From contig NZ_VOGY01000001.1 of assembly GCF_008033385.1 (NCBI RefSeq), forward strand, positions 62,001 to 126,000: a stretch of 64,000 bases of DNA, written 5' to 3'. The first letter of the stretch is position 1; each line of letters begins with the position of its first letter. A program made the position numbers and the translations under genes. The notes under the pieces are model-generated. The model was given only the letters and a program-made list of their open reading frames with translations, was not told where the DNA came from and did no database searches. Origin of the DNA: Algibacter pacificus (GTDB taxonomy: Bacteria > Bacteroidota > Bacteroidia > Flavobacteriales > Flavobacteriaceae). Shown here piece by piece: positions 50,784 to 60,066 of this stretch.

Positions 50784-52226
50784 TTATTCTAAAATCCAAG
50801 TGTCTTTACTTCCTCCGCCTTGCGAGCTGTTAACTACTAAGGATCCTTTTTTTAGTGCTACTCGTGTTAATCCGCCAGGACTAATATGTACACCATCGGC
50901 ACCAGAAAGGGCAAAAGGTCTTAAATCGATACATCTTGGAGATAACTTCCCGTCTATATAACACGGTGCAGTGGATAATCTTAAAATAGGTTGCGCAATA
51001 AAATTTTCTGGTTTTTTACTTACATTGTTTAAGTAATCTTCAATGTCTTCTTCAGTGGCTTCATGCCCCATAAGCATACCGTACCCACCGCTACCATCGG
51101 TTTTTTTAATAACCATGTCTTTAATGTTTTTAGTAACATATTCAAGTTCGTCTGGTCTTCCTAATTGGTAGGTTTCTATATTTTTTAATATGGGCTCTTC
51201 GTCTAGATAGTATTTAATCATGTCTGGAACATAGATGTAAATGGCTTTATCATCGGCAATGCCTGTTCCTGGCGCATTTACAATATTTACGTTGCCTTTT
51301 CGGTATGCGGCCATAATTCCAGCAACACCAAGGACACTTTTTTCATTAAATTCAAGCGGGTCTAAAAAGTCATCGTCCACACGTCTATAGATAACATCAA
51401 CTTGTTTTAATCCGTTGGTAGATTTCATATAAACAAAGTGGTTTTTAACAACCAAATCGCTGCCTTCAACCAATTCAATACCCATTAATCGAGCTAATGT
51501 AGTGTGCTCATAGTATGCAGAATTGTAAATGCCAGGCGTTAATAAAACAATATTAGGGTTTAAATTATTTGAAAGGCCTTTAAGTTTTTTATATAATAAA
51601 TTAGGATAGTCAGATACGGAACGCACATTGTTTTTAGGTAAAATACCAGGAAATAAACGTTTTGATATTTCTCGGTTTTCTAACATGTAACTTACCCCAG
51701 AAGGTGTTCTTAAATTATCTTCAAGAACATAAAACTCACCATCATTGTTTCTAATTAAATCTACTCCAGATATTTGAATATAAACATCGTGAGGTACTTT
51801 AACACCTTTCATTTCTCTTAAGAAATAAGGGCAAGTGTAAATTAATTCGCCAGGAATAATGCCATCTTTTATAATAAATTGCTCATTATAGATATCTTTA
51901 ATAAATAAGTTTAAAGCTTTTAGCCGTTGCTTTATTCCGGCTTCTATTTTTTGCCATTCGTTGGCGGTTATTATTCTGGGAACAATATCAAAAGGAAATA
52001 TTTTTTCAATACCTTCATTATCGCTATAAACTGTAAAAGTAACACCTTGACTCATGAATAACTGTTTGGCTAGATCTTCTTTTTTTGAAAGTTTTTCGGG
52101 CGAAGTGTTTTCCAAATATTTAATAAAGCCATTGTATTGCGATCTAAATTCGGCACTATCATTATACATTTCGTCCCAAGTACTAGCCAGTTTTTCGTAA
52201 TTAGAGAATAGGTTGTTGTCTTTCAT
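50784..52226 (-). CDS. Circularly permuted type 2 ATP-grasp protein
   Basis: 480 residues. ISGVDLIRNNDGEFYVLEDNLRTPSGVSYMLENR (keys: GVDLIR, YVLEDNLRTPSG), IYRRVDDDFLDPLEF, NAPGTGIADDK and VIKKTDGSGGYGML are the family motifs for nucleotide and metal binding. ATP-grasp enzymes join a carboxylate to an amine or thiol; the substrate is unknown. First gene of the three-gene set. 52227-52577, the gap to the divergent SprT-like gene, is very AT-rich with promoter-like boxes but nothing else seen. Confidence 0.92.
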   Translation of the reverse strand: MKDNNLFSNYEKLASTWDEMYNDSAEFRSQYNGFIKYLENTSPEKLSKKEDLAKQLFMSQGVTFTVYSDNEGIEKIFPFDIVPRIITANEWQKIEAGIKQRLKALNLFIKDIYNEQFIIKDGIIPGELIYTCPYFLREMKGVKVPHDVYIQISGVDLIRNNDGEFYVLEDNLRTPSGVSYMLENREISKRLFPGILPKNNVRSVSDYPNLLYKKLKGLSNNLNPNIVLLTPGIYNSAYYEHTTLARLMGIELVEGSDLVVKNHFVYMKSTNGLKQVDVIYRRVDDDFLDPLEFNEKSVLGVAGIMAAYRKGNVNIVNAPGTGIADDKAIYIYVPDMIKYYLDEEPILKNIETYQLGRPDELEYVTKNIKDMVIKKTDGSGGYGMLMGHEATEEDIEDYLNNVSKKPENFIAQPILRLSTAPCYIDGKLSPRCIDLRPFALSGADGVHISPGGLTRVALKKGSLVVNSSQGGGSKDTWILE

Positions 52227-52565
52227 ATGCTTAGCGTGTTATACTCAAATATAAGTATTTATTGAAAAGTATGTAATGTTTTATTTGTTTAAGTGTTTAA
52301 AATTTACTGTTTTTTAAAATTTGTTAAAAAAAAACTATTTTTTTAACTGTTATTATTTTTTTTCATGATTTATTTGCGACTTAAACAATAAAAAAATATA
52401 ATTTATTTGTTTTATAGAAACTTTAATAGGTTGATCTAGAAATTTAAAGCAGACTTAATATATAGGTAATATTAAAAATACATGTTAACCCAATTTTCTA
52501 ACTGAACAAGACTTCTTTTAAGTTTTATTTTTATAAAACAGAAGTAAGTTGTTGTTACAATTATT

Positions 52566-52573
52566 ACTTTTGT
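52566..52573 (+). promoter_or_regulatory. -7 box directly before the SprT-like gene
   Basis: TACTTTTG matches TAnnTTTG and ends four bases before the ATG at 52578, predicting a leaderless message. Confidence 0.5.
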
Positions 52574-52577
52574 ATAA

Positions 52578-53171
52578 ATGCAAAACCTACTTAAAGACTA
52601 TATTCCATCTAATGCCTGGGCTCTTATTTCAAAACTATTGGTCTACGATAATTTAGTTATTAAAATTAAAAATGAAAGAAAAACACGGCATGGAGATTAT
52701 AGACAATTATCAAATGGAAAACATCAAATAACCGTAAATTCTAATTTAAATAGATGTCAGTTTTTAATTACATTAATTCATGAAATAGCGCATTTTGAAG
52801 CCTATAAAACATATGGAAAGTTTATAAAGCCTCATGGAAAAGAGTGGAAGTATACCTTCCAGAGACTAATGTTACCGTTTTTAAATCCTAATATTTTTCC
52901 AAATCATTTATTACCACTTTTAGCACAACATTTTAAAAATCCTAAAGCGTCTAGCGATACAGATACGGTGTTAGCCTTAGCTTTGAAACAATTTGATCAA
53001 CCAAATAATAGAACTTATGTTTTTGAAATGCCCTTAGGAGCAACCTTTAAGTTGTATAATGGTCGTGTCTTTAAAATGGGAAAAAAAAGGGTAAAACGAT
53101 TTGAATGTGTGGAAATTAAAACAGGAAGATTATATTTGTTTAATCCAAATGCAGAGGTCGAACGTATTTGA
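52578..53171 (+). CDS. SprT-like zinc metalloprotease domain protein
   Basis: 197 residues. The zinc site is HEIAHFEAY at 68-76, with a third His in KPHGKEWK around 88, the SprT/Spartan arrangement. RKTRHGDYR near 34-42 is a conserved lead-in. The C-terminal part (FKLYNGRVFKMGKKRVKRFECVEI) is a small beta domain. Eukaryotic Spartan degrades DNA-crosslinked proteins; the role of bacterial members is poorly known. Divergent from the ATP-grasp trio. Confidence 0.85.
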   Translation: MQNLLKDYIPSNAWALISKLLVYDNLVIKIKNERKTRHGDYRQLSNGKHQITVNSNLNRCQFLITLIHEIAHFEAYKTYGKFIKPHGKEWKYTFQRLMLPFLNPNIFPNHLLPLLAQHFKNPKASSDTDTVLALALKQFDQPNNRTYVFEMPLGATFKLYNGRVFKMGKKRVKRFECVEIKTGRLYLFNPNAEVERI

Positions 53172-53247
53172 ATGTTTTTTAGAGCAATATCATTAATTAT
53201 AACCAACTGAAATTTAATATATAAATCTAATTAAAAAAAAAGAAAAA

Positions 53248-54318
53248 ATGAAGAAAAATTATTATGCTATATTAATGGCAGGCGGAGTAGGATCTAGGTT
53301 TTGGCCTGTAAGCACAAGCGAGTTTCCAAAACAATTTCATGACATGCTTGGAACAGGTGATACACTTATTCAAAAAACATTTCAGCGTTTATCAAGACTA
53401 ATCCCGAAGGAAAATATTTATATATTAACTAACGAGCGTTATAACGACTTGGTTTTAGAGCAACTTCCAGAAGTGACTCAAAAGCAAGTGGTTTTAGAAC
53501 CTGCCATGCGAAATACAGCACCTTGTATTTTATATGCATCTTTAAAAATTCAGAAAGAGAATCCTGATGCTTTAATGATTGTAGCGCCAAGTGATCACTG
53601 GATTGAAGATGAACAAACCTTTGCGAAAAATGTAGAAGAAGCATTTAATTATTGTTCAGAAAATGATGCTTTAATGACATTAGGGATTCAACCAACTTTT
53701 CCAAATACTGGTTTTGGTTATATTGAATTTGATCAAGAATCTACAGAGGCTATAAAGCCTGTAAATCAGTTTAGAGAAAAACCAGATTACGAAACGGCTA
53801 AAGCATTTATTGCTCAAGGTAATTTTTTATGGAATGCAGGGATTTTTATGTGGAGCGTTAAGAGTGTAGTAGCGGCTTTTCAAAATAATCAACCAGAATT
53901 ATATCAGTTGTTTGAATCTGGAATACCGGTTTATAATACAGAGTTTGAAGATGATTTTATAAAAGATAATTATCCAAATGCAGAGAACATATCTGTAGAT
54001 TATGCTATTATGGAGAAGTCTACAAATGTTTTTGTGATAGGTGCAGAATTTGATTGGAATGATTTAGGTACTTGGGGTAGTTTATATGATAAGCTCGATA
54101 AAAATGCAGATAAAAATGCTGTTTTAAATGCGAAAAGTTTGGTTGAAAATGCCGAAGGTAATATGATACGAACCCAACCGGGGAAAAAAATTATTATCGA
54201 TGGTTTAAACGACTATATTATTGTAGATAATGATGATGCCTTACTTATTTACCCTAAAAGTAAAGAGCAAGATATTAAGCAAGTTTTAAAAAGACTTAAC
54301 GATAAGTATGGTAGTTAG
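53248..54318 (+). CDS. manC: Mannose-1-phosphate guanylyltransferase
   Basis: 356 residues. GGVGSRFWPVSTSEFPKQF (about 12-30) is the nucleotidyltransferase signature; APSDHWI and FREKPD follow. The usual C-terminal isomerase domain is absent, so it is the monofunctional type. It forms GDP-mannose for surface glycans. Followed by a DUF389 gene after 30 bases. Confidence 0.93.
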   Translation: MKKNYYAILMAGGVGSRFWPVSTSEFPKQFHDMLGTGDTLIQKTFQRLSRLIPKENIYILTNERYNDLVLEQLPEVTQKQVVLEPAMRNTAPCILYASLKIQKENPDALMIVAPSDHWIEDEQTFAKNVEEAFNYCSENDALMTLGIQPTFPNTGFGYIEFDQESTEAIKPVNQFREKPDYETAKAFIAQGNFLWNAGIFMWSVKSVVAAFQNNQPELYQLFESGIPVYNTEFEDDFIKDNYPNAENISVDYAIMEKSTNVFVIGAEFDWNDLGTWGSLYDKLDKNADKNAVLNAKSLVENAEGNMIRTQPGKKIIIDGLNDYIIVDNDDALLIYPKSKEQDIKQVLKRLNDKYGS

Positions 54319-54347
54319 TATTTAAGTGTTTTTTATAAATTAATAAC

Positions 54348-55805
54348 ATGAATGAACATAAATTTAATTTTTCGGAAGAAGAAACTCAGGCTAAGAAACA
54401 GCAAAATGTAGATGAATCTAAACAAGCTGTAAAAAAAGATGCCCAAGGTTTGCTTAAAAGTATAACCGTTTTTCTAAAAGAATTATTAGATTTTCGTGAA
54501 GATACCGATAGAGACGCCACCATTGAAGCTATAAAAGCCGATATTTCTTTTAAAGGAGCAACGGCATGGATTTTAATTTGTTCTATTTTTGTAGCTTCCA
54601 TTGGTTTGAATGCCGATTCTACAGCTGTTGTAATAGGCGCCATGTTAATTTCTCCGCTTATGGGGCCTATTCTTGGAATAGGACTTTCTATTGCGATAAA
54701 TGATATTGATACCCTTAAAAAGTCGTTAATAAACTTAGCCACCATGATTGTGTTGAGTTTATTAACGGCTTTTTTATTTTTTAAGTTTTTTCCTCTTGGT
54801 AATCAAGAAACCTCGGAATTGTTGGGGCGTGTAAAACCAGATATTCGAGATGTGCTTATTGCCTTTTTTGGTGGTTTAGCATTAATTATTGCCCGTACAA
54901 AAAGAGGAACTATTGCTTCTGTTATTTTTGGCGTTGCTATTGCTACAGCTTTAATGCCGCCTTTATGTACAGCAGGTTATGGCTTAGCTCATGGCAATTT
55001 TACCTACTTTTTAGGCGCCATGAATTTGTTTACCATTAATACTATTTTTATCGCTTTGGCTACTTTTTTAGTACTTAAAGTATTAAGGTTTCCAATGCTT
55101 AAATATGCAAATTCTGCAAAAAGAAGACGTACAGCGCGTTTTGCATTGTTGGTTGCTTTAGTTGTTATGATTTATCCAACCATTACGTTTTTAAGAGTAT
55201 TGCAACGTAGTGGATTAGAAAACGACTACAATAGTTTTATTTCAAATGAAATTAAAATGAATAACGAACTTTGGTTTCAAAATGGAACATTAGATTCCGA
55301 TAATAAGAAGATTACACTTTATTTTAATGGAGAAATATCCGATGCTACAGAATCGGATTTAAGAAATGAAATTAAAAGTTACTCCAAAATTAGTGGTTTT
55401 GAATTGGAGATTTTTGGTAATAAACACCGAAGTTTTGATAAAATATCTGATGCGTATGATAGGGCTATTCGTGATTTGGACGAAAAGGAGCATATAATTA
55501 CTGGTTTACGAACAGAAATTGAAGAATTACACAAGGAGTTCAAACTTGTAAAAGGTGGAGATAATATTCTATCTTTTACTAATCTTTCTCGCGATGCAAA
55601 AGTTAGATTTAGCGATTTACAATACTTTAGTTATGCAAAAACTTTGGAATCCACAGATTTTATAAACGCAGATACCTTAGAAGTGGTTGCTGTAAAGTGG
55701 AGTGCTTCTTTAAATGATAGTTTGGTTATTGTTAAAGAAAAACAACTTGAGGACTGGCTTAAAGAAACACTGAAAACTCAAAAGGTTATTATCAAACGTA
55801 ATTAA
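54348..55805 (+). CDS. DUF389 multi-pass membrane protein
   Basis: 485 residues. Six or so membrane segments between about 65 and 290, with SIGLNADSTAVVIGAMLISPLMGPILG (key: GAMLISPLMGP) and ARTKRGTIASVIFGVAIATALMPPLC (key: ALMPPLC), the signature of the TIGR00341/DUF389 family of unknown function. The C-terminal 180 residues are soluble with a coiled-coil stretch near 370-410. A transport role is possible but not shown. Confidence 0.85.
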   Translation: MNEHKFNFSEEETQAKKQQNVDESKQAVKKDAQGLLKSITVFLKELLDFREDTDRDATIEAIKADISFKGATAWILICSIFVASIGLNADSTAVVIGAMLISPLMGPILGIGLSIAINDIDTLKKSLINLATMIVLSLLTAFLFFKFFPLGNQETSELLGRVKPDIRDVLIAFFGGLALIIARTKRGTIASVIFGVAIATALMPPLCTAGYGLAHGNFTYFLGAMNLFTINTIFIALATFLVLKVLRFPMLKYANSAKRRRTARFALLVALVVMIYPTITFLRVLQRSGLENDYNSFISNEIKMNNELWFQNGTLDSDNKKITLYFNGEISDATESDLRNEIKSYSKISGFELEIFGNKHRSFDKISDAYDRAIRDLDEKEHIITGLRTEIEELHKEFKLVKGGDNILSFTNLSRDAKVRFSDLQYFSYAKTLESTDFINADTLEVVAVKWSASLNDSLVIVKEKQLEDWLKETLKTQKVIIKRN

Positions 55806-55854
55806 AATTTATTAAAAACTCCTTACTAAGGAAATTGTAATGAGAAATACTATT

Positions 55855-56622
55855 TTAACTATTTTCTTCTAAGTACATTTTGCGTACTTTTTTAAATAAG
55901 TTAGATGAATAAACAAAATTGGTAACCACTTTGTTATCGGTTCTAAAAATGGTTTCTTTAGAACCTTCCCATGCTTTTAAACCATCTTTTAAAAACACAA
56001 TTTTTTCACCAATTTCCATAACCGAATTCATATCGTGAGAATTAATTACGGTTGTAATTTGGTATTCTTCAGTAATTTCTTTTATTAAATTATCAATTAC
56101 AATAGACGTTTTCGGGTCTAGGCCCGAGTTAGGTTCATCACAAAATAAATACCTCGGTTTATTAACAATAGCACGTGCAATGGCTACACGTTTTTGCATA
56201 CCACCCGATGCTTGACTTGGCATTTTTTTATGCGCATCGTCTAGATTTACACGTTTTAAAACAAAATCGACACGATCTTCCATTTCGCTTTTACTTTGTT
56301 TGGTAAACATTTGCAGTGGGAACATGACGTTTTCGGCAATAGTCATCGAATCGAATAGGGCACTTCCTTGGAAAACCATTCCTATTTTGGCACGCATATT
56401 TCGTTTTTCGTCTTCTGTAAGATTAGAAAATATTTGACCATCGTAAGAGATACTGCCATCTTCGTAATTAAATAAACCTAATAAACATTTTAAAAAAACT
56501 GTTTTACCAGAACCACTTTGTCCAATAATAAGATTCGTTTTACCTTTGTCAAACGTAGTGGTAATCCCTTTTAAAATATGTGCATCTCCAAACGATTTTT
56601 GTAAATCTTTAACTTCAATCAT
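55855..56622 (-). CDS. MlaF-like ABC transporter ATP-binding protein
   Basis: 255 residues. Walker A IGQSGSGKTVFLK near 32-44, signature ASGGMQKRVAIARA, Walker B YLFCDEPNSGLDP and switch His in INSHDMNSV. Acts with the adjacent MlaE-type permease in an MCE/Mla phospholipid transporter between inner and outer membrane; the MCE substrate-binding gene is not adjacent. Its start overlaps the permease stop. Confidence 0.92.
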   Translation of the reverse strand: MIEVKDLQKSFGDAHILKGITTTFDKGKTNLIIGQSGSGKTVFLKCLLGLFNYEDGSISYDGQIFSNLTEDEKRNMRAKIGMVFQGSALFDSMTIAENVMFPLQMFTKQSKSEMEDRVDFVLKRVNLDDAHKKMPSQASGGMQKRVAIARAIVNKPRYLFCDEPNSGLDPKTSIVIDNLIKEITEEYQITTVINSHDMNSVMEIGEKIVFLKDGLKAWEGSKETIFRTDNKVVTNFVYSSNLFKKVRKMYLEENS

Positions 56623-57359
56623 TAGCTCAATAACATTTGGGTTAATAAATAATTTAAAAGAATTATAGCAACGCTAGTCCAAACAAACGATGTGGTACTT
56701 GCTTTTCCAACTTCCAAAGCACCACCTTTCATATAATAACCATGAAAAGAGGGAATAGTGGCTAATAAAAAAGCAAATACAAACGTTTTTATAAAAGCAT
56801 AGGTTATATGAAAAGGTATAAAATCCATTTGGACTCCCGTAATATAATCTTCTAAGGAGCTAAAACCACCAAAAACACAAGCAGCCATACCTCCTAGAAT
56901 GCCTAAAAACATGGCTATAGAAATTAAAAAAGGATATAGCATTAACGAAATAAATTTTGGAAAAACTAAGTAGTTTAAGGAGTTTATACCCATAACTTCT
57001 AAGGCGTCAATTTGTTCGGTAACTCTCATGGTTCCTATACTCGAAGTAATAAAAGAGCCTACTTTTCCTGCCATAATTATTGAAATAAAGGTAGGAGCAA
57101 ACTCTAATATAATAGACTGTCTAGTTGCAAAACCAACTAATGATTTTGGAATTAGTGGGTTATCAATATTTAAAGCTGTTTGTATGGTAACAACACCACC
57201 AACAAAAAAAGCGATAAAAGCAACAATGCCAAGAGAGCCAATAATTAAATCGTCTATATCTTTTAAGATTAATTGTTTCATTACAGCCCATTTTGTAGGC
57301 TTGCGAAACATTTCTACAATCATTAAAAAATAAGCTCCTATATTATGCAGGTACGTCAT
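56622..57359 (-). CDS. MlaE-like ABC transporter permease
   Basis: 245 residues from the ATG at 57359 (MTYLHNIG), the usual start in relatives; a start 13 codons upstream is less likely. Five or six membrane segments. The MlaE motifs EFAPTFISIIMAGKVGSFITSSIGTMRVTEQIDALEVMGIN (keys: GKVGSFI, EQIDALEVMG) are intact. Permease of a lipid transport system with the MlaF-like ATPase. Divergent from pafA. Confidence 0.92.
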   Translation of the reverse strand: MTYLHNIGAYFLMIVEMFRKPTKWAVMKQLILKDIDDLIIGSLGIVAFIAFFVGGVVTIQTALNIDNPLIPKSLVGFATRQSIILEFAPTFISIIMAGKVGSFITSSIGTMRVTEQIDALEVMGINSLNYLVFPKFISLMLYPFLISIAMFLGILGGMAACVFGGFSSLEDYITGVQMDFIPFHITYAFIKTFVFAFLLATIPSFHGYYMKGGALEVGKASTTSFVWTSVAIILLNYLLTQMLLS

Positions 57360-57438
57360 ATCTAAATTTGAAGTGCTAAAGTAAAAAAAGTTAAGCATAT
57401 TTAACCATTATTTTAAATTAACATCTTTTTAAAATATG

Positions 57439-57446
57439 TACTTTTG
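57439..57446 (+). promoter_or_regulatory. -7 box before pafA
   Basis: TACTTTTG matches TAnnTTTG, 12-18 bases before the possible ATG starts at 57459 and 57465. Confidence 0.5.
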
Positions 57447-57458
57447 AGCTTAAAATAA

Positions 57459-59102
57459 ATGATTATGATTAAAAATATTTTCCTTCTAGCTGCTGTTTTT
57501 CTAGTAAGCCTAACAGTAAAAGCACAAAAAGAATTTGATGCTACTAAACCAAAACTTGTTGTCGGTATTGTTGTCGATCAAATGCGATACGATTATTTAA
57601 CCCGGTTTGCCGATAGGTACGGAGAAGGAGGATTTAAACGAATGATGAATGAAGGCTTTAATTGTAAAAACAATCATTTCAACTATGTGCCTACTTATAC
57701 AGGGCCTGGTCATGCTTCAATTTATACAGGAACCACACCAAAATATCACGGTATTATAGCAAATAATTGGTTTGATAAGGAATTGAAAACATCTGTATAC
57801 TGTGCGCAGGATGATTCTGTTAGTTCCATTGGGACTAAAACAGATGCAGGAAAAATGTCTACACAGCGTATGAAAACAACAACATTTGCAGATGAAAATA
57901 GATTATTCACACAAATGCGTGGAAAAACCATTGGTGTTTCTGTAAAAGATCGTGGTGCTATTTTACCTGCTGGGCATACAGCTAATGCGGCATATTGGTT
58001 TCAAGGAAAGGATGAAGGACACTTTATATCAAGTACTTTTTATATGAATGAGTTACCAAAATGGGTGAAAAAGTTTAATGCATCGGGGACTTCAAAATCG
58101 TACCTTAAAACTTGGAATACATTATATGATATTGATACTTATGCCCAAAGTGGAAGTGATTTAAACGATTTTGAAGGTGGATTTAAAGGAAAAGCAACAG
58201 CAACGTTTCCTTATGATTTGGCTGAGTTAAAAAATACCAACGGTGGTTTTGATATTTTGAAATCTACACCTTACGGTAATAGTATTGTAGCCGATTTTGC
58301 ATTGGCGGCATTAAAAGGTGAAGATTTAGGAAAAGATGAATTTACCGATGTATTAACCGTAAGTTTTTCTAGTACGGATTATGTTGGACATAATTTTGGT
58401 GTAAATTCTAAAGAAATTGAAGATACTTATATTCGTTTAGATAAAGATTTAGAACGTTTCTTTAATGGTTTAGATACTGAAGTCGGAAAAGGTAATTACA
58501 CCGTATTTCTAACTGCCGATCATGGAGCCATTAACGTTCCTGCTTATATGAGATCTAAGAAAATTCCAGCGGGGTATTTGAATAATAAAGCCATGAGAAC
58601 AAAGTTGGAAGCTTTTATGAATACAACGTTTAACGCGGATGATTTAATTGAAAACATAAGTAACAATCAAATATTTTTGAATAGAGAAAAAATTAAAAGT
58701 TTAGGCTTAAATTTAGAAGCTGTTCAAGATGCTATAGTTAATGAAATAATTGATTATACCAATGTTTACAAAGCGTATACAGCAACAACTATGGGGAAAG
58801 CGTCTTTTACCACAGGTATTGAGAAATTACTTCAAAACGGTTATAACCAAAAACGATCTGGCGATATCTTGGTTATTCAAGATCCGGCCTATATTGCATA
58901 CGGAAAAACGGGATCTACTCATGGTAGTGGGTTAAATTATGATACGCATGTGCCGCTGTTATTCTTCGGAAAAGGAATTAAACATGGTAAAACATTCAAA
59001 AAAACAGAAATTACAGATATTGCTCCAACCATTACAGCGTTGTTAGATATTAGTACACCTAACTTTTCTATTGGACAACCGATAGATTATATTTTAGAAT
59101 AA
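57459..59102 (+). CDS. pafA: PafA-type alkaline phosphatase
   Basis: 547 residues; ATG at 57459 or two codons later at 57465. Signal peptide IKNIFLLAAVFLVSLTVKAQ. GIVVDQMRYDYLTRF holds a metal Asp; YVPTYTGPGHASIYTGT holds the nucleophile Thr81 (Thr79 if the second ATG is used, the number known for the Elizabethkingia enzyme); SSTDYVGHNFG and TADHGA supply more metal ligands. A calcium-activated or zinc periplasmic phosphate monoesterase for phosphate scavenging. The gene is often phosphate- or substrate-independent in Bacteroidota; nothing here shows regulation. Confidence 0.93.
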   Translation: MIMIKNIFLLAAVFLVSLTVKAQKEFDATKPKLVVGIVVDQMRYDYLTRFADRYGEGGFKRMMNEGFNCKNNHFNYVPTYTGPGHASIYTGTTPKYHGIIANNWFDKELKTSVYCAQDDSVSSIGTKTDAGKMSTQRMKTTTFADENRLFTQMRGKTIGVSVKDRGAILPAGHTANAAYWFQGKDEGHFISSTFYMNELPKWVKKFNASGTSKSYLKTWNTLYDIDTYAQSGSDLNDFEGGFKGKATATFPYDLAELKNTNGGFDILKSTPYGNSIVADFALAALKGEDLGKDEFTDVLTVSFSSTDYVGHNFGVNSKEIEDTYIRLDKDLERFFNGLDTEVGKGNYTVFLTADHGAINVPAYMRSKKIPAGYLNNKAMRTKLEAFMNTTFNADDLIENISNNQIFLNREKIKSLGLNLEAVQDAIVNEIIDYTNVYKAYTATTMGKASFTTGIEKLLQNGYNQKRSGDILVIQDPAYIAYGKTGSTHGSGLNYDTHVPLLFFGKGIKHGKTFKKTEITDIAPTITALLDISTPNFSIGQPIDYILE

Positions 59103-59109
59103 TTTATAA

Positions 59110-59919
59110 ATGACCAAAAGGAAGTTATTATCTATCATAGCCATCGTTATTCTTGTAATAGTGTATGGTTATGAACAATTTTTAAATGTTGAAGAAAAAA
59201 ACGAGATTGTTAGTGAAGGAAAACAATCGAAATCTGATACTAACGAATACTTTTTACCAACCAGTACCACAGGGCAAATAGTTCATCATGACGGGTATTC
59301 GCTTTCTTATAATGAAACTTTTGAGCAAGCCGAATGGGTGGCTTACGAGTTAAAGGCATCTCATTTAAAAAAAAATGATTTTAAACGGCCGTATTTTGAA
59401 ATTGATAAAGCCGTAAATACAGGCGCTGCCGATTGGCGTAATTATAAAAAATCGGGTTACGATCGTGGGCATTTGTGTCCTGCGGGAGATAGACGTTATA
59501 GTAAAGCGGCTTACGACGAAACTTTTTTAACAAGTAATATTAGTCCGCAGAAACACGATTTTAATGCCGGTATTTGGAATACCTTAGAGCAAAAAGTACG
59601 CTATTGGGCGAGTAAGTATAATGGTGTTTTTGTGGTTACGGGAGGTGTTTTAAAAGGAAATATGAAAACGATTGGTGATGAACATGTTGCAGTACCCAAT
59701 CAGTTTTATAAAATTTTAATCGATACTAATTCTGGTAATACTAAAATGATTGCCTTTTTAATGCCAAGTAAAGAATCTAAGCGACCGTTATATGAATTTG
59801 TGGTTTCGGTAGATGAGGTTGAAAGGCTTACAGGAATCGATTTTTTTCCGGAATTGGAAGACAGTTTAGAAAATAAATTAGAAGCTTCAAGCAGTTATAA
59901 AAATTGGAGTTTTAATTAA
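59110..59919 (+). CDS. Exported DNA/RNA non-specific endonuclease
   Basis: 269 residues. One hydrophobic segment (about 5-20) anchors or exports the protein. Catalytic DRGH at 118-121 in YDRGHLCPAGDRR and the metal Asn in LTSNISPQKHDFNAGIWN identify the beta-beta-alpha-metal nuclease family of Serratia nuclease. Eight bases after pafA, so the two may form a phosphate-from-DNA scavenging unit, which is inferred. Confidence 0.92.
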   Translation: MTKRKLLSIIAIVILVIVYGYEQFLNVEEKNEIVSEGKQSKSDTNEYFLPTSTTGQIVHHDGYSLSYNETFEQAEWVAYELKASHLKKNDFKRPYFEIDKAVNTGAADWRNYKKSGYDRGHLCPAGDRRYSKAAYDETFLTSNISPQKHDFNAGIWNTLEQKVRYWASKYNGVFVVTGGVLKGNMKTIGDEHVAVPNQFYKILIDTNSGNTKMIAFLMPSKESKRPLYEFVVSVDEVERLTGIDFFPELEDSLENKLEASSSYKNWSFN

Positions 59920-59933
59920 AATACGATTATCTT

Positions 59934-59979
<46 letters not shown>

Positions 59980-59980
59980 G

Positions 59981-60020
59981 AAAAGAAGCCCGTTATAAAT
60001 TATAGCGGGCTTCTTTTTTT
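59981..60020. terminator. Terminator between the nuclease gene and thiF
   Basis: AAAAGAAGCCCG with CGGGCTTCTTTT, plus inner TTATA/TATAG pairs. Works in both directions for the convergent genes. Confidence 0.9.
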
Positions 60021-60066
60021 ATTTATAACAGTTTTAAAACATTAAATCAGGTATTTGATTTATGGT

